In this document: in pieces, positions 10,560 to 23,560 of the stretch
Layout of the letters: the number at the start of each line of letters is the position of its first letter
How positions within the stretch are numbered: position 1 is the stretch's first letter
NCBI GenBank assembly: GCA_026120035.1
Contig: JALRME010000002.1
Span: 1,488,001 to 1,552,000 of the forward strand
Length of the DNA: 64,000 nt
Direction of reading: 5' to 3'
From: Coleophoma eucalyptorum
Taxonomy: Eukaryota > Ascomycota > Leotiomycetes > Helotiales > Dermateaceae
Made by a program: the position numbers and the translations under genes
The notes under the pieces: model-generated
What the model was told of the DNA's origin: nothing
Database searches by the model: none
What the model saw: only the letters and a program-made list of their open reading frames with translations

Positions 10560-13500
10560 TCACTTCTTATCTGGTGCAGTGAAATAGTCCACAGGAGTTT
10601 TGTCGGTCGCATCCGAGACCTCACTTCGGCTCGTAGGGCTCCGGCTTCCAGTACTACTTCTTTCATCGCTATCCACATTCTTATTTCTACCATTGACAGT
10701 GTCAGGGCCATTCCTACTAAGTCTGGGGACCTTGAGATTCGAGTCTGCAAACATAAAACTCTGGTTCCCGCTTGTTTCTCGAGATGGGCTACGTAAATCT
10801 ACTAGTTCGAGTGCTTCGCTCAATGTAGCACCGCTTTCATCCAGAGCCATAAGGAATCGTGCAAGTTCCTTGCAGAGCTCCCAGTCACCTTCGTCCTTGG
10901 CCCTCGAAAGGAGTCGGACGAGCTGCTCGGAACTGGAGCTCAGTTCTTCGAAGGTGTGAAGAATGAGAAGATAGCCTCCCGCTGTCTTCAGATTGCCTTT
11001 CTGAAGCGACTCTTCGAACAACTCTTGTGGAGGTGGAAGGTAGGCAAAAAGCGTCCTCCAAGATCGAACTTCGGTTTTTCGTGTACATTGCACCACAATA
11101 TCTAAATACTGAGGGAAGGAGGACAGGAATGAGAGGACACCAGGGAGAAGAGCATTTTCGGGTGAAGGTTGGGAGTCTACTTCCTCGTCGAGGATGTGAT
11201 GGAGGAGAATCTCCAAGGAGTGTGCAAAATATTCTAACTTCTGGTATTGATGAGCAAGATGCAAGGCTGCGGATGGGTCATATCGAGACAAATGGAATTG
11301 AAGCACTTGTGGTATGAACAAGTGTGTCTATTCATAGCATTAGCATCTATTCTTCCTTGGAACTGAATAGTCTTACCCTTATAGCGTATCTGAAAAAAGC
11401 GAACGTGATATCACGTCGCTGTACGAGCTCTGGTTCGATGCCCAGCAGGATTCCCTTTCCAAGGAGGACCGATAGTGGATAGAAGTCCACACTGATCAAT
11501 GCAGTTGGTGGAAGTTCTCGTCCTAGTTCCGCGGGTGCAGACCTGAGGACGTCTAGGATATCAATCCATACTCTTACTTCATTCCCATCAAAGAGCCATA
11601 ACGAGTCTCGAAGTCCGCCTGATTCTTCATGGCCTACACCCCCAGGAACTTCGCTAAGTGGTGAGCTGATTGGTGTTCTTGAGCCACGAGGTTGGCCTGG
11701 GAATGGCTGATCTCGCATCAACGAATAGTACTCCACAGTCTGTGCAATGACACGCATATCATATTTCAGCTTGCGTTCCTCATTCAACGAGGGCTGAAGA
11801 AGCACAAGCTTGCCATCAACAAGGAAGAGCACAGTCGCAACAGCTACATCGTGAGACGGGTCTCCTTCCAGAATCTGCTCATCGGGCAAGATCCAACTAA
11901 GACCTCTCACTCTTGCTGGTGATCGTACAATACCGTGGAAGGCAATTTGTCCGACCTGTACAAGTTTGACTTTGCCATTTATGGCCGCAAATATATAGTG
12001 ATAAAGGAGATTATCGAAAGTATAAACTAGGAGCGAATCTTCACCCGAAGGTGTGATTAAGACAACCGGAGCGGGAAGCTGTTCAACATGTAATACGAGG
12101 GAGTTGTCGAGCGCTGCTTCACGGGAATAGAGCCGTAGCTCGAATGAATCTCCAGCTTCGACAGCGGCAACCAGAATGTGCTGATACCAACACATACCAC
12201 CTCGAACCTGGAAGTCGTTCTCCATGTTTTCGTTAACAAAGCTTTTCCATCGACCACTGTTGACACTGTAATGAGCAAGGCCTCTTCGGCCAGCTACTGC
12301 AACATATCTGCCATCAGCAGATATTACTGAGCAACGTATTGGCCACTGGTCAACGAGATAGCTAGATGGAATCTGTGCGATGTGCCATAGAGACGATTCT
12401 GCAGATATTGAAGTGAGATCAGGTAAGTCATATCCGCGATAGATCATGATGCTCGAAGTCGTCTGAAGTAAGGTCCGGGATATGTTGGCTGCTGCATAGC
12501 ATCCAGTAACAGCACTTCTTGCCAATTCCAGCACCCAGAGTCGGTCATCTTGCTGCCCTACCAATAAGATCTCTGAACCCCCACCTATCCATGTGGCTTC
12601 CTTGACTCCAAGAAGCCATCCTTCCTCATGGACGTGAGCTATTCGACGATCACCACCGAAACTGTTCGCACCTGGTTTTCCAAAGACGCTCCACATAGCC
12701 CAGCCATTCTCATAACCTACAAAAAGGCAATATCCATCTGGCGAATAGTTCAAGCAGGTTATACGACCTGAAGTCCGCTTAGATACTGATAATTCATGCA
12801 CATGCGAGGGTGGAATATTGCCCGCATAATCTCTAGCCGTGTAGATCTGAATTGTCCCATCCGCACAGCCGATAGCTATTAAGGAGAATCTAGCATTGAT
12901 GGCAGCCTTGATGGCATATAAACCCTCTTTCGGAGGAGTGTGAAAACAGTAACCCCTAAACAGTTTCTGGTGTGTCTCAGCGGGGTCTTTGCCCTGCGAC
13001 ATGCGTTGCACAGCATAAGCTCTTCCGTCGCTGGCAATCCAAGTAGATAAGTTCATCGGTCTATCATGTATCATTTCAATGACAGTGGTCTTCTTCTGCA
13101 TCCACCCCATGCGACTGCAAAGTTCAGTGCTAGTCTGGGACCCAGCGCTATCCGGAGTCCATCTGATGCACTGGACTGCAGCAGGTTTCTGAGTTGCCAC
13201 AACAAGCTCGTCGTCCAGAGCCAATGCTCTCCCAATTCCTGCATCAACTTTTATAACCATTCGAAATCGAACGCTGACTTCCCTCACACCGCCTCCTTCG
13301 CCTGGCCCCCACAAGATTCGATCTCCTCCCTGAGCTCGCGAGCCGCTGAAATTGCTTTGTCTCCGGGTTTGAGAGCTTGTATGTGTTGCAAAATGTGGCC
13401 GGTATACTCTAGCATCAGGATCAGTGGCCAGAGTGTATGTAATAAGATAGCCTCGTGTTGTCTGCACAACAAATATCGCCGAATCCGGGCGAACAAGTAA

Positions 13501-14016
13501 GGAGACATTCGGGCCGTACGTGTTTAGTGATGTGGCGGATCGAATCACCACGGCTAATATAGCTGTAGGCTATACATTGGATTAGCACCTTGCAATAAAT
13601 GGTGACAGGTGTAGTACCTTGGTCTGCCATATCGTCAATGAAGTAGAGGTAATAACTGCAAAGAGGTGACCTTGTCGCGACATTCGCAGAGCCAGCAATG
13701 GCTCTTTGCCCTGATCTATTCCAGGGAAATACGAAGCGTCCCCATCACCCAGGACAGAGAGCGTGTGGTGGCTATCGTTCTGCTCCACCGGCTTGATGCC
13801 AGGCGTTTTCGGAGTTAGAGGGGTTTCTTGTCCTGAGTGTGCATCGCTATCTTCTCCAAATTCCCCTGAACCAACACTTGGGGCTTCCAGCAGCTCACCA
13901 CTTCCCTCGGTTGTTTCCCGCGACTCTGCGTCATCATCTGATTCAAATATACGATCTTTGGGTGGTCTGCTGTTGCTCGATGCGTATATTTTAGGAGCTC
14001 CAATTGGCCAGTACAT
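10560..14016 (-). CDS. RIC1: RIC1, subunit of the Ric1-Rgp1 exchange factor for Ypt6/Rab6
   Basis: In yeast Ric1 with Rgp1 activates the Golgi GTPase Ypt6 (Rab6 in animals) for endosome-to-Golgi retrograde transport. Three exons (14016-13618, 13569-11377, 11327-10560) with introns of 48 and 49 nt encode 1119 residues. The protein starts MYWPIGAPKIYASSNS, as RIC1 proteins do. An insert rich in Ser, Glu and Gly lies at about residues 20-75, followed by WD-type beta-propeller blades (for example ITCLNYSPDGYCLFVGYENG and VISADGRYVAVAGRRG). The C-terminal half holds the helical RIC1 domain (LQFHLSRYDPSAALHLAHQY, LSSFPQYLDIVVQCTRKTE, GDWELCKELARFLMALD). The last roughly 60 residues are a Ser/Asn/Asp-rich tail. 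The gene is divergent from THOC3. The function is transferred from the family. Confidence 0.9.
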
Positions 14017-14639
14017 GGCTGTCCAATGCCACGAAAAGCTTCATTCGTATGGTCGCATGTCAGCAGTATTTGCCAAATGTTTGCTGCGGCCTCTGAAGCT
14101 CCTAACAATATATCATGTATTTGATTTGCGAAGATATACGTGAATAGTAAGCATTCCTCAAGGAGGAACAAGTAATGCGACGTCGGCCTGGTGACTGATG
14201 ATTGGCCACGACCACAGCACTAACACGAGGCTGATCGTTTGTTCCGTGGCTGGCTACTCCGCTCCGTGCCTGGCGGGCTCTGGGTAGGCGAGCCATTGGA
14301 CCTCAAAACAGTCAGGTTCATAAGCTTTAAGAGAAGCTCGTTTGCACCTATCACCTATACCTATTGACTCCAGACGATACTGATCAACGGCCCGCTCCAA
14401 ACACACCCTTTACTTCTAGATGACCTGCACTTGAAGACGGCGACCACGACGGACCACATTTTCTGCCATTTTCCAAAAGTTTGTGCACGATCTTGCTTGC
14501 TGTCTTTGTCACTAAGCTGTGCCCACCTGGATCTGTAGCAAACGGGGTCTAAGGATTATTTTACGCTTCTTTGACGATAGCTGTAGCCGTTTGCTGTCAA
14601 GACAAGACAGAAGGCGCGCCATAGGGGCCCTCTCTAGTC
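14017..14639. promoter_or_regulatory. divergent promoter region between RIC1 and THOC3
   Basis: This 0.6 kb gap between two divergent start codons must contain both promoters. I see no specific motif, repeat or RNA gene in it. Confidence 0.4.
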
Positions 14640-16018
14640 ATGGCACCATTGAGGTATCGACAGAGTGTTTCTAAGGAGAGGTTTCCTTTGGTATTTTCAG
14701 GGCTGAGAACGCAGACCTATCATGATCCAACGGCCGCGCGTGGTCTTTCAACTCACAGGTATATTCTTTCCTGTTCCTGTTCTGTTGCGGACATTTTTGG
14801 TTTTCACATGGTTATGATTTTTAAGATTGCATGGAGCAAAATGCTTTCCGTGCTGAATATTTGAGGTTTTCGCGTCTCAGCCGACATTGGAAATCTCAGC
14901 GTCATCATCTTTGTTCAAAGTGTCCTAAAGTTCACTATAGAACAAGATGAATATGGATACGCTTGTATGAGGAAGCTGAATAAGGGAAATACACGGGCAC
15001 TCGCTTGCAAGAAACTGTAGTCTTTTATTTCTTTTCTCATCTCTTGCCGTCGACTTTGCTAATTCTGTCGGCAGTATAAGATCAATTGCTTGGAATCCTT
15101 TGGGCACCTTGATTGCTACAGGCTCTGTTGATAAGATACTCCGGGTATGGAACCCAGAACGACCTAATGTGAGATACTCTACGCAGCTTGTGGGCCATGC
15201 TGCAGGAATTGAGAAAGTTGCATTTAATCCCGTCAAGGATGCGGAGCTCTGTAGTGTGAGTAGCGATGGAGTAGTAAAGTTCTGGGATGTGAGGACAAAA
15301 GCTGTAATCAACGAAATCAAAGGTCTTGGTGACGCTTTCACTCTGGCCTGGGCTCCAGATGGAGAGAGTCTGATTGTTGGCAACAAGGAAAGTTATGTTC
15401 GCCATTGCTTCCAGGAAGCTTGCTAATTCCCTCTAGGCCGACAATCTTTTTGTTCTGTCTCCATCGCAATCAACGCCGATAGCAGCACATCAACAGTCCA
15501 TACAGACAAACCAAGTTGCATTCTGTTGGAGTGGCAAGAGAGTGTTCCTTACCACTGGCGAAGGCCGGGTTAAAATATTGTCGTATCCGGACTTCAAGCC
15601 AGTCCTTCATCTCAACTATGAACCAGATAACCCCTTCACACTCAACGGGCATACTTCAGCATGTCTATCAGCCGAACTGCAGCCTACGGCACGGTTCCTG
15701 GCAACTGGTGGCTCAGATTCCATCATAGCTTTGTGGGATACTACGGACTGGATCTGCCAGCGGACACTGATCGACATGGTGGGGCCAGTCCGAAGTATAA
15801 GCTTCAGTTTTGACGGTAGTTATATCGTTGGGGGCAGTGATGAAGGGACAGGAATAGAAGTGGCGCATACAGAGAGTGGTGAATACGTGCACACTATCAA
15901 GACAGCTGGGCCATGTCCCCTGGTCGCCTGGCACCCCAGCCGATACATGCTCGCATACGCAGACTCAAGTACACTCAAGATTATAGGGGTCGATCCCGAG
16001 AGAATGGATAGAAGATAG
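14640..16018 (+). CDS. tex1: THO complex subunit 3 (Tex1/THOC3), WD40 protein
   Basis: WD40-repeat subunit of the THO/TREX complex, which couples transcription to mRNP packaging and nuclear export. Exon 1 (14640-14758) encodes an N terminus ending in Ser-Thr-His. A 316-nt intron, long for this genome, joins it to exon 2 at 15075, where SIRSIAWNPLGTLIATGSVD begins the first blade. Further blades include GHAAGIEKVAFNPVKDAELC, DGVVKFWDVRTKAVINEIKG, TGGSDSIIALWDTTDWICQR and a C-terminal WHPSRYMLAYAD, matching THOC3 order. The exon 2/3 joint is the weak point. The frame requires a phase-0 donor, and the only one is GTTCGC at 15397, giving a 40-nt intron to the acceptor at 15436; the better-looking GTTATG at 15392 would shift the frame. 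The family call is firm; the exact joint is not. Confidence 0.88.
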
Positions 16019-17175
16019 AAACAAGACATACCGCAAGCCACAAGGCTGGCATAGATCCAATTCTGGGGCATCCTGTGACGTCGCAGCCAAGCTGCATCGC
16101 ATTTAGGAACAGAGAGAGGAAGTGACAGCCCTATGCACCATCAGGGATGACTCACTCCGTGCGCATACTCTACCATTAGAAGAGGGAATTCTCTTGAATC
16201 ATAACTTGGTCAGGTCAGCTCTGTTGTCCTGCAATGCCCGCGAAACAGCAGAGCGGTCAGCCCGAAACCGAGACGGCCTAATGTTACGCCGCCGCTATCC
16301 TCAAACTGTGAGATACCATTGGCTCGAATGCTAAAGAGCGGGTCGTTCGGGCCCCTATGCAAATCTCAGCCTTGTGATTCTCGCGCTCGTGGGTCAAGCG
16401 AATGCCGCGATGCGATGCAAGCTGCAAGCAACGCCCCTTGTTGGTAGTGATGGCTTACGAAATCGTGTGCTGATGCCTTGAGGTTTTCGTACCAGAGGAT
16501 TCGTGTGCTGCACTTGCCTGGCTTTGCCCTATCTGGCTTCTTTCTCACCTGAAGTTCTCTTGCCCAACTCATTAACCACTGCTACGCTTAGAGCACCAGT
16601 TGACGGTGCACGTTTCGAGCTGTTATCGCGTACTCCGATGTTCTCGCGACTTGCCACTATCAATTCATATTCCATCCTCCCATTCTTAGTCTCATTTGCA
16701 GTTCCAACTATCTACTTATCGTGAGATCCACATTATTCATGTCTAAAAGAACTTCATTTTAAGACGAAATTGTAAAAAGAAAAGAGGCACAAAGGGCACC
16801 AAACCCAAATCGCGAATCTTGTCATCTTTGATCGGCTGGACGGTGCTGCGACACAAACCGAACACCGATTCAACAGCAGCAGCGAGAGCATAGCTCAACG
16901 CTGTCGTCTCTTGTCTCCTACCCTATTTCGTCTGCAGGCCACGTACATACAGGAGGAAATTATCGCGCGCAATCATCGAGAGTTTATAATTGCAGAAGAA
17001 CGAACTTGCCAAACGATACGGCCTCGAAGTAATCCTGCGGCACAGCAAATGTAACAACAGTTTGGCCACGCTAATAACGTGGAGAGATTCAAAGCAAAAA
17101 CTTCGGGAGTCGGGGCACCTGTTTTGGCAGCAGAAGGGTACCGGCATATCTAGCGGACTAAAATCTTCTGTTGCA
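16019..17175. other. upstream region of the Zn2Cys6 regulator, no gene seen
   Basis: About 1.2 kb between two same-strand genes, with the THOC3 3' flank on the left and the regulator's promoter and leader on the right. An in-frame ATG at 16990 could extend the regulator by 62 codons, but that segment looks unlike protein and the ATG at 17176 is preferred. Confidence 0.45.
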
Positions 17176-20004
17176 ATGTCGTCTGCGTCTAACAGTCCGC
17201 CCGATGGATACTTCAACGACCTTTCGCAGTCTCTAGGAAACAATCAACACCAGACGTCCACCCATAGCATGGATGTGCTTGCAGATGCGGCATCCAAAAA
17301 CTCAGTCGATGCGCCTGTACCTAAACCCAAGAGAATTGCATGTATAATATGTAGGAAGAGGAAGTTGAAGTGCGATGGGACCAAACCAAGCTGCTCGACT
17401 TGCTCGAGGTTGGGGCACAATTGTGCGTACGACGAGCAGCGCAAAAAGTCTGGCCCAAAAAGAGGTTATGTCAAGGCGCTAGAAGAACGACTTAGTGAGT
17501 TCAATTTTCTGGATATAGTTCATGCCCTCCTATCAAGTTCACCGGTATCTGCAATGTTGGTGTTTTCTGACAGATGAACGCATAGAACAAGTCGAAACCT
17601 TACTCAAGAGTCAAGAACCTGCCACAACAACATCTGAAGCTACGCCGAACGCATTTGTAAATAGTATGGGCGGAAGTGGGATGCAGCCCGCAGTAACGAG
17701 TAACGACTTCGGTATATCTGGTCCAGGGATTGGTATGGATGGTGCTGCTACTACTGATCGTTGGGACTTCAATACATCACCTCAAGCAGCTATGGATGAT
17801 TTATCATTTACGAACAACATGTCTCTAGGCCTAGGGCTCGATGATACCAGCTTTACTTGGGAGATGATTGGGTTGGGACTAGAGGAGCCTTTACCTTCTC
17901 AAGAGACAATCGATGACCTGCACGCAATATATTTCGATAAGATTCACCCCTCTCTGCCCATGATACATAAATACCGTTATTTGGCAGCAATGAATCTGGC
18001 ACCAAATCAGCGTCCCCCGGTGGCTTTGAGGTATGCGATGTGGACGCTTGCTGCTTCGATTGAAGAGAAGTACATGGACCTGCGAGATCATTTTTATCAA
18101 CGAGCGAGAAAATATATGGAACAGGACTCACTCAAGGGGCATGGAGAACATATGATATCTGTTTCTCACGCTCAGACACATACACTACTTGCATCTTACG
18201 AGTTCAAAATGATGTACTTTCCTCGGGCATGGATGAGTACCGGCGCAGCAGTTCGCATGTGCCAGATGATGGGACTTCATAGACTAGACGGTCAGGGCTT
18301 AGATGTTAAGCAGTGTCTACCTCCACCGAGGGATTGGACTGAACGGGAAGAACGTCGTAGAACCTTCTGGATGGCCTTTGCTGAAGATCGATATGCAAGC
18401 ATTGGAACGGGATGGCCTATGACCGTCGACGAAAGAGACATAATGACGGATCTTCCGTCTTCTGAGGAAGCTTATGAGATGAGTAAACCCGAACGGACGC
18501 AATCTCTGGCCGATGCTATGTCTCCAATGGGAGCTTCAAAGCTCTCTGCTTTCGCCGGAGTTATCCTTATGGCTTGCCTCTTTGGTCGGAACCTCGTCCA
18601 CCTCCATCGGCCAGATGCTGATGATCGAGATGACGATTTAAACGGAGAATTTTGGAAGCGCCATAGAAATATGGATAACATCCTCTTAAACACTTCGTTA
18701 TCTATGCCTTCGCATTTAAAACTGCCAAATGGACTCTCGAACCCTAATATCGTATTCGTGAACATGAATATTCACACATCTACAATTTGCTTGCATCAAG
18801 CAGCAATATATAAAGCGGATAAGAACAAGCTTCCAGGCTCAGTCTGTGCGGAAAGCAAAGTTCGCTGCATTAGTGCCGCCAACGAGATCGCAAGTATCAT
18901 GCGCATGATATCGCACCTCGATCTCTCAAACGTAGGAACCTTTTACCAGGAAGCTTTGTTATAAAACGCTAATCAAAGACAGATGAACCCATTCATATCT
19001 TTTTGTCTATACGTTGCGGCACGAGTGTTTGTGCAGTATTTGAAAAGTCGACCTGAGGAGAACCAGACAGTCGACTCCTTGCGCTTTCTGCTTTCGGCGA
19101 TGAACGCTTTGAAGCGTAAGAATCCGCTCACGGAGTCATTTCTCGTGCAACTAGACGTCGACTTAGAAGGCTTGGGCATGAAAAACCCGAAGTACAAATC
19201 GGTCTTTTCCCATAGCAACGATAAAGTAAGTGAAACCTGTAGCTGAAGTTCTACACAAACTAATATTTATAGCTCGGAGCATCAAATTCCAAAAATCCTG
19301 CATCAGAAAAAAGCAACTTGCCTCCATTCATACAACAGAAAAAGAACGAGTGCAATTTCCTCCGTATCCTGGACGATCCTGGGGACGATACGGAAATTGC
19401 TTCGAATAATCTTAAGAACACATCTGATCAACCGGATTGGATGCCCCTTTCAGATCACCCACAAAATGGTAGTCTAGGCGTACAAAGAACCATAACTGGT
19501 CTCGTGCTTGGATCTTTGACAAATTCGAATTACGAGCCAGGCAACCTGGGTGGTACTGGTTATCGACCTAGTGACGCAACAAGCAGCAGTCATGATGCAG
19601 GATTATCCCCTGATGCAGGTACTTCAAATCGTCCAACCCCGAATTCAAATGCCTCTTCAGATACACGACAAAACCAACACCGCGGCCAAGGCAACCGATC
19701 AAGTATCACGTCTTACGAGACTAGCCCCAGTACTTCGAACCAAAACATGGGTAACACACCGGACAGCCGGTCTTTGTCAAGTTTCTTTTCTGGTAACCCA
19801 GATTATGGTAATATAGGACCAACGGGATTGACTCCCGATGCCACTTATAACATGGCGGAGACTCCAGATTTACCTCAAGGATGGGAAAGTAGTCAAACGA
19901 CAGGACTAACGCCAGTCGGCGAAGGTGTTTTTAGGCATCTCATGGGACTAAGTTCTGTAGAACCACTGGAAGCGATGGATCTGAATTGGGAGGGAGGATC
20001 TTAG
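17176..20004 (+). CDS. Zn2Cys6 transcription factor with fungal-specific TF domain
   Basis: Probable sequence-specific nuclear transcription regulator. Four exons (17176-17494, 17574-18931, 18983-19225, 19273-20004) give 883 residues with consistent phases. The Zn2Cys6 binuclear cluster lies at about residues 56-84 (CIICRKRKLKCDGTKPSC with CSRLGHNC following). A basic linker SGPKRGYVKALEERL leads into a short coiled-coil-like IEQVETLLK segment. The large fungal-specific TF domain (PF04082 type) includes IYFDKIHPSLPMIHKYRYLA, EFKMMYFPRAWMSTGAAVRM, MGLHRLDG and EERRRTFWMAFAEDRYASIG. The C-terminal roughly 230 residues are Asn/Ser/Thr/Gly-rich and disordered, a possible activation region. The TF domain belongs to a group often labelled xylanolytic-activator-like in ascomycetes, but the zinc cluster is not that of XlnR, so I assign no target genes. 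It lies alone, with no co-oriented enzyme cluster. Confidence 0.9.
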
Positions 20005-20548
20005 ACTATCAGAATTTGAAGTTCCTGTCACGGAGGAATTTATTGAAGAAGGACTTTGGAAGGACAGCACATGGCGCACGGTATATGGATTGGGGAACAT
20101 ATAGGAGTCACTGCAGGGAACAGCAGGTAACGAACTACTTTTACAGGACTTTTCATGATGTACAATAGGGATGGGACTCCAATTTTGGTACATTGGATAT
20201 GTACAGAAACAACTATTCTACTCCGAGCTGAGTATTTTGAGCTAAAATAATGAAAGATTACAAACGATTATAAGAAGGCAAAGCGTATTAATCATCGTGA
20301 AATCATGAGCTGAATTTACTACACAAACCCCTCCCCAGCAGTCTGCCCCTCCGCGTCTATTGATAAAAGTGGGTCACATCCAATCTGAACCCCACCAACA
20401 TCATTCTCTCGCACAGAGCCTCACCGAGCGAGCATCAACACAAAACGCCTATCAATCTCTCTCTTTCCTACAACTCAGCAACGCATTTGTCTACAACCTT
20501 GGCAGTGCTTTTCTGAGCACATGCTAGAGGGGCGACACCAACGCCATC
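20005..20548. promoter_or_regulatory. gap between the regulator and CK2 beta
   Basis: This 0.5 kb holds the regulator's 3' flank and the CK2 beta promoter and leader. The last 200 bp before the start codon are pyrimidine/CA-rich, as is common upstream of fungal genes. No other structure was seen. Confidence 0.4.
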
Positions 20549-22088
20549 ATGGACGACTTCAACAGCGAGACGGATAGCGACTATACGAGCTACTGGCGAG
20601 ACTGGGTAAGCCGTTCCTTCTTTCTTTTGCGTGTCCTTTTGTACACGCGCCGCTCCGTTCTGGGAGGGAAGGGACTTGGGCTGCGCATGGCATCAGATGC
20701 GTGATCATGTATCGATACACAACTTGATCTCGACCGTAAAGCCGACTGCGGAGGCGTATATTCTTGGACCGAATCTCCCAGCGCGATACGCATTCCCACC
20801 CATGCGAGTTCACTATCATGTCTCCGCCTAAGAGCGCCCAGGGACTGGGCGTATGGAGGGTATATAATGATGGCGGAAGCGGTTGTGAAGACTCGGATCA
20901 AGTAGCCATACCTCCGTTTACGACGCGGAAGTCTTTAAGAATGAATACATCGGAGAATCACCTCATGGATGGCGCCGGCACACTTGCGATCCTTGATCCT
21001 GCATCAGGACAGATGGGAATTCTCAGGCAAGGAGCAGGCCCATGTTGGAAAGCCCTGAAGCAAGAACTGAGAGCCGTGTCACCAGCTTGTATCCTTCGGA
21101 CTATATGCTGGAGTTACGCTCCAGGGCCATTTCAGAGCGTGAACGGGACGATGTTTTAGTTTGCGTGGAATCGTGCAAGCGGTACTTCGATGGCTCCATA
21201 AATGATTTTGGATTTGCATCACTGTTCTGCGGCTCCTCTATTTCTGAATTGATATCCTGTCCGATGCATGTGCTAACTTGACCTCTTTCTGTAGTTCATC
21301 TCCTCGAGGGGCAACGAATATTTCTGTGAGATTGATGAAGACTATCTCACCGACCGATTCAACCTCACGGGCTTGAACGGCGAGGTCCAATACTACCAGT
21401 ATGCATTAGACTTGGTTACAGATGTCTTTGATTTAGACTGTGATGATGAAATGCGGGAGACGATTGAGAAGTCCGCCAGACACCTGTATGGTTTGGTTCA
21501 TGCTCGGTATATTGTCACGACGAGAGGCCTTGCAAAGATGGTAAGCAGTGCTAACGGGACACTGTCTGGGATTTTGTTAACATTAATTAGCTTGAAAAAT
21601 ACAAGAAGGCAGACTTCGGCAAATGCCCTCGAGTTATGTGTGAAGCCCACCCCTTACTACCTATGGGACAGGCGGACAACCCCAACGCAAAAGCAGTCAA
21701 GCTCTACTGCGCTCGTTGTGAAGATATTTACAACCCGAAGTCATCTCGGCACTCGGCGATAGACGGGGCTTACTTTGGCACCTCATTTCACAATATCATA
21801 TTTCAAGTCTACCCAGCTCTGATACCCGCCAAGAGCTATGATCGTTATGTGCCACGCGTTTTTGGATTCAAAGTACATGCCCCAGCGGCACTGATTCGAT
21901 GGCAACACACAGAGCGAGACGAGATGCGTCGTCGCCTCCGGAAGCTAGAGATCGAGAGTGGGTTCAAGGACGACGAAGGAGATGTCGAGGCAGAAGACTC
22001 CGAGGAGGAAGAGGAGGAGGAAGAGGCTGACCCGGAAGTATTCGAGAATGGGGAAATTCAAGGGGGGCAGGTTGGTCCGGTTGCTTAG
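20549..22088 (+). CDS. ckb1: casein kinase II regulatory (beta) subunit
   Basis: Regulatory subunit of protein kinase CK2; two beta subunits dimerise through a zinc finger and bind two catalytic alpha subunits. Three exons (20549-20605, 21295-21540, 21591-22088) encode 266 residues. Exon 1 gives MDDFNSETDSDYTSYWRDW, and exon 2 continues FISSRGNEYFCEIDEDYLTD, the invariant start of the family. The acidic loop (DVFDLDCDDEM) and the zinc site (CPRVMC ... CARC) are present, followed by SFHNIIFQVYPALIP and YVPRVFGFKVH. The tail ends in a run of glutamates, usual for fungal forms. Intron 1 is 689 nt, by far the longest in the window, with a good donor (GTAAGC) and acceptor (TTTCTGTAG); intron 2 is 50 nt. 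Identity is essentially certain. Confidence 0.97.
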
Positions 22089-23560
22089 GCTAGATCTCTG
22101 GAGAGTAATTAAGCTCCATAAATGAGTGTCTGGCTGCGTGTTATATTTCCTTTTACTCTTCTTCTCCCAAGATAGTTCTTTCCACCGTTAGGGTTCTTTT
22201 TGACGGAGTACAGGCCGCATGGAAATTGGCGTCATCCAAACGAGATTTCTTTACTGTTCTTTTCCCTACCTTCATGATTTGACCATGCTACTGCTGCTGC
22301 TACTGCTGTTGATACCTCGACCTCGCTTGTTAAGGTGAATGAAACGTATTTTCTCGCCATCACACACAATGCCTATACCTCTACCCCATGAAACCGCAAA
22401 TACAGTTCGACCTCCTGTGCCCTCTGTCCTCTAGCTCTGAATCTGCAACCTTAAATCACTCCCTATGACCGAAAACATTTGCGGTTCCACCAAGATATTC
22501 TCTCTGTTCCACATACTATGGCCTTTGATCGTGCAGAGAAGATTCCTTTTGGCATGCAAGAAGTGTTAAGATCCGGTGCATCTGCAACCAAGACGGAAAT
22601 TGTATGCTCAGACGAAAACCCTCTTTCGGACTGGGGGGGGGCAAAAGACGGGAAAGAGAGAGAGGGATGAAGAGGGAGAAGGCAGAGAAGATGGAATTAG
22701 GAGGCGAGGGGTTGGGGGAAGTATCAAAATAGAGACAAAAAGTATAAAAGGTGCCGTTTACTCAAAACTCAAACAAAAAGGATATCTTAAGTGTGGCTGG
22801 GACTTTTTATCATAATGGGGGATCAAGAAATGGTCTTTTTGAGCGGAAAAAAAGTAAGCCATCCGGAAATTCCTTAGTAGCAAACTATGTTTATGGGGCA
22901 TGGTGAGACGGAGCAGTTCCATTTGTAAAGCCAAAAAAACTTAAAAATAAAGATTGTGGGTAATTTCAAGCTAAAGAGCTCGCAATTGCAGCCCCTATGA
23001 ATGAGCATCTGTTATATATCTTATCGACGCCAATGAGATCTTGGAGCCACGGTAAAATAGAATTCTGAATTACCTCAAACCGAACTGTGACGGACCAAAT
23101 GACGGTGTATATACAGGAAACCTTCACATATAAGAATTCTTGGCATATATGGAGGCTTAGCATCTCTCACAGGTCATTTATAATTACTGTTGACTAAAAC
23201 TGAAACTTGTGAATAATACAACAAGAGGGGGGGGAGATGGAAAGTGAGGGCTGGAAATGGAAATGGGTGAGATATTATTGAATTATTAATGCTACGTTAT
23301 TATTTATTAAGGAGTGTGTAAATCTCGTAAAAGTATAGAAGTAAAAGCTCAGCCGTTGCCTTATGCCACTTGCAGCCAGATGCAAAATTTAAAATAGTTG
23401 ACAAGGTTCTGTCGAGAAAGGAATGGCGTAACAACAACAACAACAACAAGCATGCTACGTGGGTGTATGCATATCATCAATCATGATACAAAGACTCGTC
23501 ACCAACTCCGGCCGATGAGCAGAATTTGGCGGTGGATTTCGTGGATTGTCATCAAGCTGC
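22089..23560. other. convergent intergenic region with simple repeats
   Basis: About 1.5 kb between two converging genes, so mainly 3' flanks. It includes a CTG/CTA-rich stretch near 22290-22312, a run of nine G at 22633-22641, a G-rich run near 23227 and a CAA repeat at 23430-23449. No coding frame is convincing. Confidence 0.5.
23430..23449. repeat. (CAA)n microsatellite
   Basis: Six to seven perfect CAA units in the 3' flank of the small secreted-protein gene. It lies outside any coding exon. Confidence 0.85.

Noticed and set aside
16990..17175. N-terminal extension of the Zn2Cys6 regulator from an earlier ATG.
   Set aside because: The 62 added residues look like leader sequence; MSSASNSPPDG is a typical start for this protein type.
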